This document shows positions 1 to 6,282 of a stretch of DNA of 7,030 nt, one piece after another. The DNA is from Bacteroidia bacterium. Lineage in GTDB: Bacteria > Bacteroidota > Bacteroidia > AKYH767-A > OLB10. The stretch lies in NCBI GenBank assembly GCA_025450095.1, contig JANWID010000102.1:1-7030 (forward strand), in the 5' to 3' direction. Under the pieces are notes generated by a model. It was not told the DNA's origin. It did no database searches and saw only the letters and a list, made by a program, of their open reading frames with translations. Each line of letters starts with the position of its first letter. Positions within the stretch are counted from its first letter, which is position 1. Made by a program: the position numbers and the translations under genes.

Positions 1-510
1 GTGCTTACGGACTTTTACCAATTCAACGACGCTCAATACTTCGATTTTTCAACCACCCCCAAACAACTCATATACCGGTTCTCCTCAGATGTATGCATTG
101 CAGATGAGAAAGGACCCTACATACAATATACGATCAGTTCGATTCCAGTTTCAGGCAACGTTTCATTGTTGAATAAAATCTGGATGAAGATTCATATGAA
201 GCTTACTAAGGATCATACCTTTCATAAAGGTGAAGGGCAACCATCCAGAATCCTTAATAATGTGTCTCCCGCTAATTCCAGTGGTAAAGATTTGAGTAAC
301 TCCAATTGGGAACGTATTGCTGTGGAATTGTTGACTATAGTCAAACTACCGTTGTATCTCGGATTTATGGAGAAAAATGACTTCATGCATTTTATCTCAC
401 ATCCGAAAATGATTACCAATCACAACCTTTCTGTTTTCGACAAATTTCTTGGAAAAATATTTGATAAGTATTCTGTTGAAACTGACTTTCATATGATGAA
501 TCCTCAATAA
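1..510 (+). CDS. Possible polysaccharide deacetylase-like protein, C-terminal part (5' truncated)
   Basis: The frame is open from the first base and ends at TAA 508-510, giving 169 residues. The GTG at position 1 is more likely an internal valine than a start, because the protein begins in the middle of a domain. The early stretch, with F15, Y25-R26-F27 and KGPY (37-40) followed by PVSGN (49-53), resembles the middle of NodB-type polysaccharide deacetylases. The end, HFISHPKMIT (130-139) followed by a helix and VETDF (159-163), resembles the C-terminal strand and helix of that fold, where a late HP motif is common. Residues 70-105 are polar and may be a loop. The metal-binding Asp/His residues expected near the N-terminus lie outside the window, so activity cannot be judged. 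If correct, the enzyme would remove N- or O-acetyl groups from a glycan. The gene is 42 bp upstream of a glycosyltransferase on the same strand. It could instead be an unrelated cluster protein of unknown function. Confidence 0.45.
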   Translation: MLTDFYQFNDAQYFDFSTTPKQLIYRFSSDVCIADEKGPYIQYTISSIPVSGNVSLLNKIWMKIHMKLTKDHTFHKGEGQPSRILNNVSPANSSGKDLSNSNWERIAVELLTIVKLPLYLGFMEKNDFMHFISHPKMITNHNLSVFDKFLGKIFDKYSVETDFHMMNPQ

Positions 511-552
511 TTTTACCCTGTTGCTATCAATGCCAGATAATGTTTACATGAT

Positions 553-1695
553 ATGATTTATCTTACCTACAACGATCAACCCTCCGGAGTATATTCCAGC
601 CAGGTTTGTGATGTTTGTAATTTTCTGAATAAAGAATTAAAATCAGACATTAAACTGGTTGCGTTCATCTCACTTCATTCTTTTTCAGAAAACAGAAAAA
701 AGATTCGCTCAGAATTCAACCATGCAATGGTATTACCTGCATTACCAAAAGCAAAATACTGGAAGTTTTCGATGTTTGTATTTGCCGTGATATGTTTGTT
801 CAAAGGAGAAAAAAATGTAATTGCCAGAAATATAATTGCTGGTAAAATAGCTTTATTTTCAAAAAAGTTGGGAATAGTTCGCAAATTGGTATTGGATGGC
901 AGAGGGGCTATAGCAGCTGAGTGGAATGAATACCAGGTGGTGCCTGATGAAAATATGAAAAATGCAATTCATGAGCAGGAAAAAACCGTTGTACTCAACA
1001 GTGATTTTAGAATTGCAGTATCTTCGAAATTAATTGGACACTGGCAAAGCGTGTATGGTTACAGGGGCAACAATTATGTAGTGATTCCCTGCACACTTAA
1101 TTCGGGATTCAGGGCAACCTTATTCAGTGAACAGGAATTGATTTCGGAAAGAACGAAACTCGGTTTTGCTCCGGATGATGTTGTAATGGTTTATTCGGGT
1201 TCTACTGCAGGATGGCAGTCATTCAGTGTTTTGGGTGATATCCTGGGAAATGTGCTTCAATCAGGAAATCAATACAAATTGCTTTTTCTTGCTAAAGAAG
1301 ATGAGAGTATCGCAAAAATGAAATCACGGTTTTCAAACCAGGTTTCAAACCAATGGGTAAAACACAACGATGTACAAAGAGTGTTGGCGGCTTGTGATTA
1401 TGGAATTTTGTTCCGTGAAAACAGTGTCACCAACCAGGTTGCCTCCCCTACCAAATTTGCTGAATATCTCTCTGCAGGACTTCCCGTAATCATTTCAGAG
1501 AACCTGGGTGATTATTCCGAATTTGTGAAAGTTAAAAAATGTGGCATGGTGATTCAACCCGGTGAACAAATTAAATTAATGAAACAGCCGATAGCCGAAA
1601 AACAACGAATGGTTCAACTGGCAATGGATCATTTTACCAAAACAGCCTGTAAACAACAATACGAAACTCTTTTGAAATTCATCAGCAAAAATTAA
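553..1695 (+). CDS. Glycosyltransferase, GT-B fold, divergent GT4-like
   Basis: This 380-residue protein has the length of a single GT-B glycosyltransferase and no signal peptide. It probably transfers a sugar from a nucleotide donor to a lipid-linked polysaccharide intermediate on the cytoplasmic side of the inner membrane. The N-terminal domain starts with YNDQPSGVYSSQV (6-18), whose Gly-containing loop is in the usual acceptor-side position. It continues with LDGRGAIAAEW (114-124), a conserved patch in this kind of enzyme. The C-terminal domain opens with the strand VYSGSTAGWQSF (213-224) and contains SPTKFAEYLSAGLPVI (298-313). In that motif K301 and E304 align with the donor-binding region of GT4 enzymes, but the classical E-x7-E spacing is absent. 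The ATG at 553 is chosen because the upstream ATGs at 540 and 548 each meet a stop within three codons. No Shine-Dalgarno motif is visible. The next gene starts 9 bp after its stop. Donor and acceptor cannot be predicted. Confidence 0.85.
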   Translation: MIYLTYNDQPSGVYSSQVCDVCNFLNKELKSDIKLVAFISLHSFSENRKKIRSEFNHAMVLPALPKAKYWKFSMFVFAVICLFKGEKNVIARNIIAGKIALFSKKLGIVRKLVLDGRGAIAAEWNEYQVVPDENMKNAIHEQEKTVVLNSDFRIAVSSKLIGHWQSVYGYRGNNYVVIPCTLNSGFRATLFSEQELISERTKLGFAPDDVVMVYSGSTAGWQSFSVLGDILGNVLQSGNQYKLLFLAKEDESIAKMKSRFSNQVSNQWVKHNDVQRVLAACDYGILFRENSVTNQVASPTKFAEYLSAGLPVIISENLGDYSEFVKVKKCGMVIQPGEQIKLMKQPIAEKQRMVQLAMDHFTKTACKQQYETLLKFISKN

Positions 1696-1704
1696 CAATC
1701 TATC

Positions 1705-2610
1705 ATGAGTAAAATATTAATTACCGGTGGTGCCGGATTCATCGGTTCAGCCGTTATAGCACACTTTCAAAAACTTAATCACGAATTGTTTGTCATCGAT
1801 AACCTGTCCTTTGGCAACAGGCAGTTCATTAATATTCCGGATGCAGCTTTTTTTAATGAAGATATTCTGAACAAGGACCGTATATTCAACATCATAAATA
1901 ATATCAAACCTGATATTATCGTTCACCTGGCAGCAATTCATTTTATTCCTTATTGCAATGAGCATCCCTATGATTCAAGTGATATCAACATCAGGGGCAC
2001 TATTCATATACTGGAAGCAGCAAGAAAAGCCGGAGTAAAAAAATTATTCTTTGCTTCTACCGCTGCAGTATATCCTATTTATGATGAAGCAGTATCCGAA
2101 AATCACGAAGTGGGTCCGCTTGATATTTATGGTTTATCAAAACTGACCTGCGAACATTTATGCAATGAATTTCACCTGATGACAGAAATTCCTACTGTTG
2201 TTTGCAGGTTTTTCAATGCCTTCGGTCCCAATGAAACAAATCCACACCTGATACCTGAAATTCAGAAACAGATTTTAGGAGGCAACCGGAAAATAAAATT
2301 AGGGAACCTGACTCCCAAGCGTGATTTTATTCACACATATGATATGGCTAATGCGGTTAAAGTACTCCTGGAAAATACCGGCCATGGAATTCATACATAT
2401 AACCTGGGAAGAGGAATTGAATATGCGGTGACCGAAATTGTTGATGCATTCGCCAAAGCAATTGGTGAGCCTATCGAAATAGAAGTGGATCCTGCACGGG
2501 TGCGAAAAGTAGAAAGAATGCACCTTCTTGCGGACGTTACTAAATTAAAGTCCCTTGGGTGGGAACCCAAAATAGGTATCGAAGAAGGCATAAAGACTTT
2601 AGTCGAATGA
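1705..2610 (+). CDS. NAD-dependent epimerase/dehydratase (extended SDR, GalE-like)
   Basis: This 301-residue enzyme has the features of the extended short-chain dehydrogenase/reductase family acting on nucleotide sugars. The N-terminal Rossmann motif GGAGFIG (8-14) binds the dinucleotide, and D32 at the end of the second strand favours NAD over NADP. HLAA (74-77) and FASTAAVYP (116-124) contain typical active-site strands, with S118/T119 in the catalytic Ser/Thr position. The catalytic pair is Y142 and K146 in YGLSK. NAFGPNETNPHLIP (171-184) and RDFIH (206-210) are typical of UDP-sugar 4-epimerases and related enzymes. It is about 30-40 residues shorter than classical GalE, so a UDP-glucose, UDP-GlcNAc or UDP-uronic acid epimerase, or a decarboxylase/dehydratase, all remain possible. 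Its likely role is cytoplasmic supply of a sugar donor for the flanking glycosyltransferases. Its stop codon overlaps the next start by four bases (ATGA), which suggests translational coupling. No Shine-Dalgarno motif precedes the ATG. Confidence 0.92.
   Translation: MSKILITGGAGFIGSAVIAHFQKLNHELFVIDNLSFGNRQFINIPDAAFFNEDILNKDRIFNIINNIKPDIIVHLAAIHFIPYCNEHPYDSSDINIRGTIHILEAARKAGVKKLFFASTAAVYPIYDEAVSENHEVGPLDIYGLSKLTCEHLCNEFHLMTEIPTVVCRFFNAFGPNETNPHLIPEIQKQILGGNRKIKLGNLTPKRDFIHTYDMANAVKVLLENTGHGIHTYNLGRGIEYAVTEIVDAFAKAIGEPIEIEVDPARVRKVERMHLLADVTKLKSLGWEPKIGIEEGIKTLVE
2607..2610 (+). other. ATGA stop-start overlap (translational coupling)
   Basis: The ATG of the GT4 gene (2607-2609) overlaps the TGA of the epimerase gene (2608-2610). 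No purine-rich ribosome site precedes it, so ribosomes finishing the epimerase probably reinitiate here. This implies linked expression of the sugar-supply and sugar-transfer steps. The overlap is seen directly and the coupling is inferred. Confidence 0.7.
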
Positions 2611-3734
2611 GTGTAAAAAAAACGGAAGTCCTTTTTTGTACTGATGGAATATTCCCCCATGCTATAGGTGGCATGCAACGCCATTCAAGGTTGTTGATTG
2701 AAGAATTGGCTTCTACGGGCAGGGTGAACCTGAAGGTAATTCATCCACATGAGGGCATTAATGTGTTTAACAACCCGTCAATCCAGGAAATAGTAGTAGT
2801 TCCCGGTAAATCCAGTGGCCGATACCTGATTGATTGCTGGAATTACTCAAAAAAAGTAGGCGATGTTGCCAAATCTTTTCCAAACGATGTCATTTATTCG
2901 CAAGGTTTGTCTGTGTGGCATGAGATAAAAAAATTATCGGCACGAACCATTGTCAATCCTCATGGATTGGAAGCATATCAAACACTTTCAACACGTGATT
3001 ATTGGATTGGATTTCCCTTCCGTCTCATCTTCAATCACCTTTTTAGTTCTGCTGCATTCGTGGTATCACTTGGCGGACGTCTGACCGATATTCTCAAAAA
3101 GCATGTGACTATTAAAAAAATAACTGTCCTGCCAAATGCAGTGAATGTACCCGGGCTTGTTTCACGTAATTTTGAAAACGGCCAAAGACCACTTCAATTT
3201 CTCTTCGTAGGCCGGTTTGCCTTTAACAAAGGCATTAATATATTGGCTGAAGCAGTGAAACAACTCAATGAAGAGGGCCATCGCGATAAATTTCTATTTA
3301 ACCTTGTTGGCAAAGGTCCATTGTTTGAGGAGTATACCAAAAAATATGCTTTCTCTAACCTTCATTTCCTGGGATTTGCAGATGACGATAAATTGAATGA
3401 ACTGTACCGTACCAATGATGTATTTGTGCTACCCACCTTATACGAAGGAATGCCCACAGTGGTGCTTGAAGCCATGGCTCATGGAATGCCTATAATTGTT
3501 ACCGATGTTGGAGCCACACTTGAAATGGTGGATAAATCCAATGGCTTCATTATTGAGAAAAACGATGTTCAATCGCTGAAAAATGCCATTCTCAGCTACG
3601 CGGCTTTATCCCCTGCTGAAAAAAAATCACAATCAATGGCCTCCTATAACAGGGTAAAGGATAAATTTACATGGAAAATAGTGGCTGAAAAACATGTTGA
3701 TTTGTTTGAATCCATAAGTACATCTTTAGGGTAA
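2607..3734 (+). CDS. Glycosyltransferase family 4 (group 1)
   Basis: The protein has 375 residues and is a canonical retaining GT4 enzyme with a GT-B fold. The N-terminal domain carries the glycine-rich loop IGGMQRHSRLL (20-30), and NPHGLE (117-122) is a conserved mid-domain motif. The C-terminal domain begins with FLFVGRFAFNKG (198-209), where R203 and K208 are the residues that normally contact the donor diphosphate. The donor-binding E-x7-E motif is complete, from E280 to E288 in YEGMPTVVLEAM. It probably adds one sugar to the growing repeat unit at the cytoplasmic membrane face. The reading frame is open back to a GTG at 2559, but the ATG at 2607 is preferred. It gives the usual N-terminus, with the first strand TEVLFCTDG at 6-14, and overlaps the preceding stop as ATGA, a common coupling arrangement. 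The longer version would only add a basic 16-residue leader. An A8 tract covers codons 3-6 and a second one codons 338-340. The next gene begins immediately after its TAA. Sugar specificity is unknown. Confidence 0.93.
   Translation: MSVKKTEVLFCTDGIFPHAIGGMQRHSRLLIEELASTGRVNLKVIHPHEGINVFNNPSIQEIVVVPGKSSGRYLIDCWNYSKKVGDVAKSFPNDVIYSQGLSVWHEIKKLSARTIVNPHGLEAYQTLSTRDYWIGFPFRLIFNHLFSSAAFVVSLGGRLTDILKKHVTIKKITVLPNAVNVPGLVSRNFENGQRPLQFLFVGRFAFNKGINILAEAVKQLNEEGHRDKFLFNLVGKGPLFEEYTKKYAFSNLHFLGFADDDKLNELYRTNDVFVLPTLYEGMPTVVLEAMAHGMPIIVTDVGATLEMVDKSNGFIIEKNDVQSLKNAILSYAALSPAEKKSQSMASYNRVKDKFTWKIVAEKHVDLFESISTSLG
2615..2622 (+). repeat. A8 homopolymer at codons 3-6 of the GT4 gene
   Basis: Eight consecutive A residues run from the last base of codon 3 (GTA) through two AAA codons into ACG. 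In frame this reads A AAA AAA, which is a slippery heptamer. A one-base gain or loss during replication would switch the gene off close to its start. In an AT-rich genome a run of eight can also arise by chance. Confidence 0.6.
3619..3626 (+). repeat. A8 homopolymer near the 3' end of the GT4 gene
   Basis: Eight A residues encode the end of E338 plus K339 and K340. A slip here would alter only about the last 35 residues, after the catalytic E-x7-E motif, so its effect could be mild. Confidence 0.55.
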
Positions 3735-5072
3735 ATGAATGATTTCCTCAAGCGCAACCTCCAGTTTGTAATCATGCTGTTAGCATGGGTAGCTGCCGGT
3801 ATGGTAGCCATTCCTGCTGGGATCGGCATTGTTGCATTGTCCGTGATTTTGCTGAAGCGAAAGGATATGTACGCTGAAATGATAGTCGGTTTCATTTTTA
3901 TCCTGGTACTTTCCGACAGCCGCCAGGATCAATTGGAATTTGCAAAAAAGGTGAAGGATATTTATTTACTGCTTTTAACTGTCTTTTACATTTTTGACAG
4001 AAAGCAATTTTCATTTAAGAATAATATTATTGTGGCTTTCATTCCATTTTTGATATGGTCATTTGGAGTAGCATTCCGGGGTCCCGACCTGGTGGTTTCG
4101 ATTCAGAAAACACTCTCCTATGGACTGTTGTATTTTATTGTTCCGTCATTTTTTATCAAGGCATTCCGAATGCAAGTAGCTCAATTTGTGAAAGATTTTG
4201 TTTTCCTGATAGTATTTCTGAATCTCCTTGGTTTTGGATTAATCTTTTTCAAACCCGATTTTGTATTTCTTGCCGGAAGGTATAATGGGATTCTGGGAAA
4301 TCCGAATGGAATGGGGATGTTCACTGCCCTGGTTATCATCCTGACTGTTTGTGCCAATATTAAATTTCCTGATTTGTTTTCCAAAAATAACCTCATCGTC
4401 ATTTTTGTAATCACCGGGCTCTCAGTGTTGCTTACAGGATCCCGAAATTCTTTAATGTGCATTATCATTTTCCTGATATTCACCAAGTTTTACAAGATAT
4501 CATATTGGTATGGATTCATGGCAGTTATTGTATCCATCCTCCTCTACCAGGTCGTTTTTGCTAATCTTCCAACTCTCCTTGAAGCTTTAGGACTTGCAAA
4601 GGCCCTGAGGGCAGAAAATCTTGAGAGTGGTTCAGGACGTATTGTAGCCTGGCTTTTTGCGCTCAACAAATTAAATAGCAATGCACCATTATTCATATTT
4701 GGAGGAGGCTTCTCTTACGATGAATTCATTTACTACGCAAATCGTCACGTATTAAGTGCACTGGGTCACCAGGGAGGTGTACATAATTCCTTCCTTGCAT
4801 TGTGGCTTAATACCGGAATTGTAGGATTGATTTTATGGGGAGTTGGTTTCTTTAGAACTTTTTTCAGAGCTATTCCGCTTGCTTACACCGCATTACCATT
4901 GTTATACATGGTATTATTTTCCGCATTTTTTGAAGCATGGCTGATGGGATCACTTAATCCGTATCACATAACATTTATATTGATACTCGCATTCCTGACA
5001 ACTGATTCAAAAGATTTTGCAGTGGAAGAAAAACCAGAAGAATCCCTTTTCCCTGAATTAAAAACTGCATGA
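3735..5072 (+). CDS. O-antigen ligase / polymerase family membrane protein (Wzy_C type)
   Basis: This 445-residue protein is strongly hydrophobic, with roughly 11-13 membrane segments, for example about 10-40 (two), 47-60, 98-114, 126-172, 194-234, 257-277, 354-376, 383-400 and 412-422. It has the hallmarks of the Wzy_C/O-antigen ligase family: GILGNPNGMGM (185-195), LLTGSRNSL (232-240), and a long presumably periplasmic loop (about 278-353). That loop carries ESGSGRIVAW (297-306) and ends in GGVHNSFLALWLNTG (347-361). R302 and H350 correspond to the conserved Arg and His of this family's periplasmic loop. The protein acts on undecaprenyl-pyrophosphate-linked glycan in the periplasm. It either polymerises repeat units (Wzy) or ligates glycan to an acceptor such as lipid A core or protein (WaaL-like), and sequence alone does not separate these. 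The C-terminal 22 residues are polar and acidic. Its ATG directly follows the TAA of the preceding gene (TAAATG) in the same frame, and no Shine-Dalgarno motif is visible. Confidence 0.9.
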   Translation: MNDFLKRNLQFVIMLLAWVAAGMVAIPAGIGIVALSVILLKRKDMYAEMIVGFIFILVLSDSRQDQLEFAKKVKDIYLLLLTVFYIFDRKQFSFKNNIIVAFIPFLIWSFGVAFRGPDLVVSIQKTLSYGLLYFIVPSFFIKAFRMQVAQFVKDFVFLIVFLNLLGFGLIFFKPDFVFLAGRYNGILGNPNGMGMFTALVIILTVCANIKFPDLFSKNNLIVIFVITGLSVLLTGSRNSLMCIIIFLIFTKFYKISYWYGFMAVIVSILLYQVVFANLPTLLEALGLAKALRAENLESGSGRIVAWLFALNKLNSNAPLFIFGGGFSYDEFIYYANRHVLSALGHQGGVHNSFLALWLNTGIVGLILWGVGFFRTFFRAIPLAYTALPLLYMVLFSAFFEAWLMGSLNPYHITFILILAFLTTDSKDFAVEEKPEESLFPELKTA

Positions 5073-5079
5073 TTAATTA
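5070..5079 (+). repeat. TGATTAATTA stop-junction motif, copy 1
   Basis: The stop codon of the membrane-protein gene begins the 10-mer TGATTAATTA, which recurs exactly at the next gene end (6265-6274). With the following base it provides stops in all three forward frames (TGA, TAA, TAG). There is no hairpin or U-tract as in an intrinsic terminator, so it is noted only as a shared sequence. Confidence 0.5.
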
Positions 5080-5085
5080 GCATAG

Positions 5086-6267
5086 ATGGATCAGCCGCTG
5101 AAAAAAATATTGGTTTTTATTGATTGGTACCTTCCGGGTTTTAAAGCAGGAGGTCCCATCAGATCGTGTGCCAGTATGGTTGCCAGGTTGAATTCATTTT
5201 TTCATTTTAAAATTGTTACAGGAAATACTGACCTGAATGAACCAACTCCATATCCGGATGTGAAATCCGACACATGGAACATTCTTGAAGATGGAACTGA
5301 TGTATTTTATTGTTCGAAGGATTTTATGAGTATGAACAATATTGAAAAAATAATTAATGAAGAGAAACCTGATGTCGTTTATTTGAATAGTATGTTTTCT
5401 TTATACTTCACTTTGTTTCCTTTATGGATAATCAGGAAAAATAAACTGAACGTCAGGGTAATTGTTGCACCACGGGGAATGTTGAGCAAGGGAGCACTTG
5501 CGTTGAAACCATTAAAGAAGAAAATCTTTCTCTCTGTTGTGAAAACATTCAACTTGTTTAAAGATGTAACATTTCATGCTTCCACAGAAATTGAGGTTCG
5601 GGAGATAAAATTAGTGTTTGGTAATTCCGTTAAAATTAATCATGCCATTAATCTCAGTCCTAAATCTGAAATTAAGTTAACTCCCAGGAAAAAAATAAAA
5701 AATAAAGTCAACCTGGTTTATGTAGGCAGAATCAGCAGTGTTAAAAACCTGTTTCAATGTCTCATTACATTAAGTAAAACATCCCCTGAAAATGAATTTC
5801 ATTTGAATATTTACGGACCACATGATGATGAAGCATACCTGGATTTGTGCAGGAATGAAATTGATAATTTACCCTCTCACGTTCATGCCACATTAAATGG
5901 CCCTTCCCCAAATGAAGGAATACACAAGTTGATGGAAGAAAATCATTTTCTTTTCCTGCTTTCCATGAATGAAAATTATGGTCATGCCATTGTGGAAGCA
6001 TTTACTGCCGGATGCCCTGTTATAATTGGAAATCGTACACCGTGGAAAAATCTGTCAGAAAAGCAATGCGGGTGGGACCTTCCCCTGGAAGACCCGGGCC
6101 GGATTGTAGAAGTATTAAATAAAGCAGCTGCAATGGATCAATCAGAATATAATTCCTGGTCTGCTGCGGCATCTGAATATGCTGCTAAAATTCTTGAAAA
6201 TAAAAAAGCCATTGACGATCACCTGTTCTTATTTAATGGAACAGCAGTTCAAAATATGGTTGCCTGA
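5086..6267 (+). CDS. Glycosyltransferase family 4 (group 1)
   Basis: The 393-residue protein is a GT-B glycosyltransferase. Its N-terminus has the first strand KKILVFIDWYLPGFKAGGPIRS split over residues 6-27, and the loop GFKAGGPIRS (18-27) is typical of GT4 enzymes from polysaccharide clusters. VAPRGMLSKGAL (127-138) is the conserved mid-protein motif that precedes the linker. The C-terminal domain starts at LVYVGRISSVKNL (210-222), with R215 and K220 as the probable diphosphate-binding pair. The E-x7-E donor motif is intact, E296 to E304 in NENYGHAIVEAF. It likely acts at the cytoplasmic membrane face on a lipid-linked oligosaccharide. The ATG at 5086 lies 13 bp after the upstream stop and puts the first strand at the expected position. 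No Shine-Dalgarno motif is seen. The long basic linker at 192-207 is rich in lysine and might help contact membrane or lipid pyrophosphate, which is inference. Donor and acceptor are unknown. Confidence 0.93.
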   Translation: MDQPLKKILVFIDWYLPGFKAGGPIRSCASMVARLNSFFHFKIVTGNTDLNEPTPYPDVKSDTWNILEDGTDVFYCSKDFMSMNNIEKIINEEKPDVVYLNSMFSLYFTLFPLWIIRKNKLNVRVIVAPRGMLSKGALALKPLKKKIFLSVVKTFNLFKDVTFHASTEIEVREIKLVFGNSVKINHAINLSPKSEIKLTPRKKIKNKVNLVYVGRISSVKNLFQCLITLSKTSPENEFHLNIYGPHDDEAYLDLCRNEIDNLPSHVHATLNGPSPNEGIHKLMEENHFLFLLSMNENYGHAIVEAFTAGCPVIIGNRTPWKNLSEKQCGWDLPLEDPGRIVEVLNKAAAMDQSEYNSWSAAASEYAAKILENKKAIDDHLFLFNGTAVQNMVA

Positions 6268-6274
6268 TTAATTA
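6265..6274 (+). repeat. TGATTAATTA stop-junction motif, copy 2
   Basis: This is the second exact copy of the 10-mer at 5070-5079, again starting at a stop codon. With the next base it contains the palindrome TTAATTAA (6268-6275) and gives stops in all three forward frames. No function is assigned. Confidence 0.5.
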
Positions 6275-6282
6275 AATTGTTC

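Noticed and set aside
511..552. Possible promoter in the 42-bp gap before the first complete gene
   Set aside because: TAATGTTTAC at 538-547 only loosely recalls the Bacteroidota -7 element (TAnnTTTG), and no paired -33 TTTG is spaced well. The support is too weak to list it as a promoter.
2559..2606. GTG start giving the GT4 gene a 16-residue basic N-terminal extension
   Set aside because: The extension overlaps the end of the epimerase gene by 52 bases, adds residues before the conserved first strand, and is less likely than the ATG at 2607 in the ATGA overlap.
4181..4486. 101-codon open frame on the - strand inside the membrane-protein gene
   Set aside because: It lies fully antisense to a well-supported gene with family motifs, and its predicted protein shows no recognisable domain. 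The same reasoning dismisses the shorter antisense frames at 222-419, 675-884, 1747-1965, 2299-2523, 2391-2684, 3644-3895, 5765-6001 and 6527-6727.
6268..6275. TTAATTAA palindrome after a stop codon, considered as a terminator
   Set aside because: The palindrome has only four AT base pairs per arm with no loop and no following T-tract, and the next gene starts 8 bases later on the same strand.
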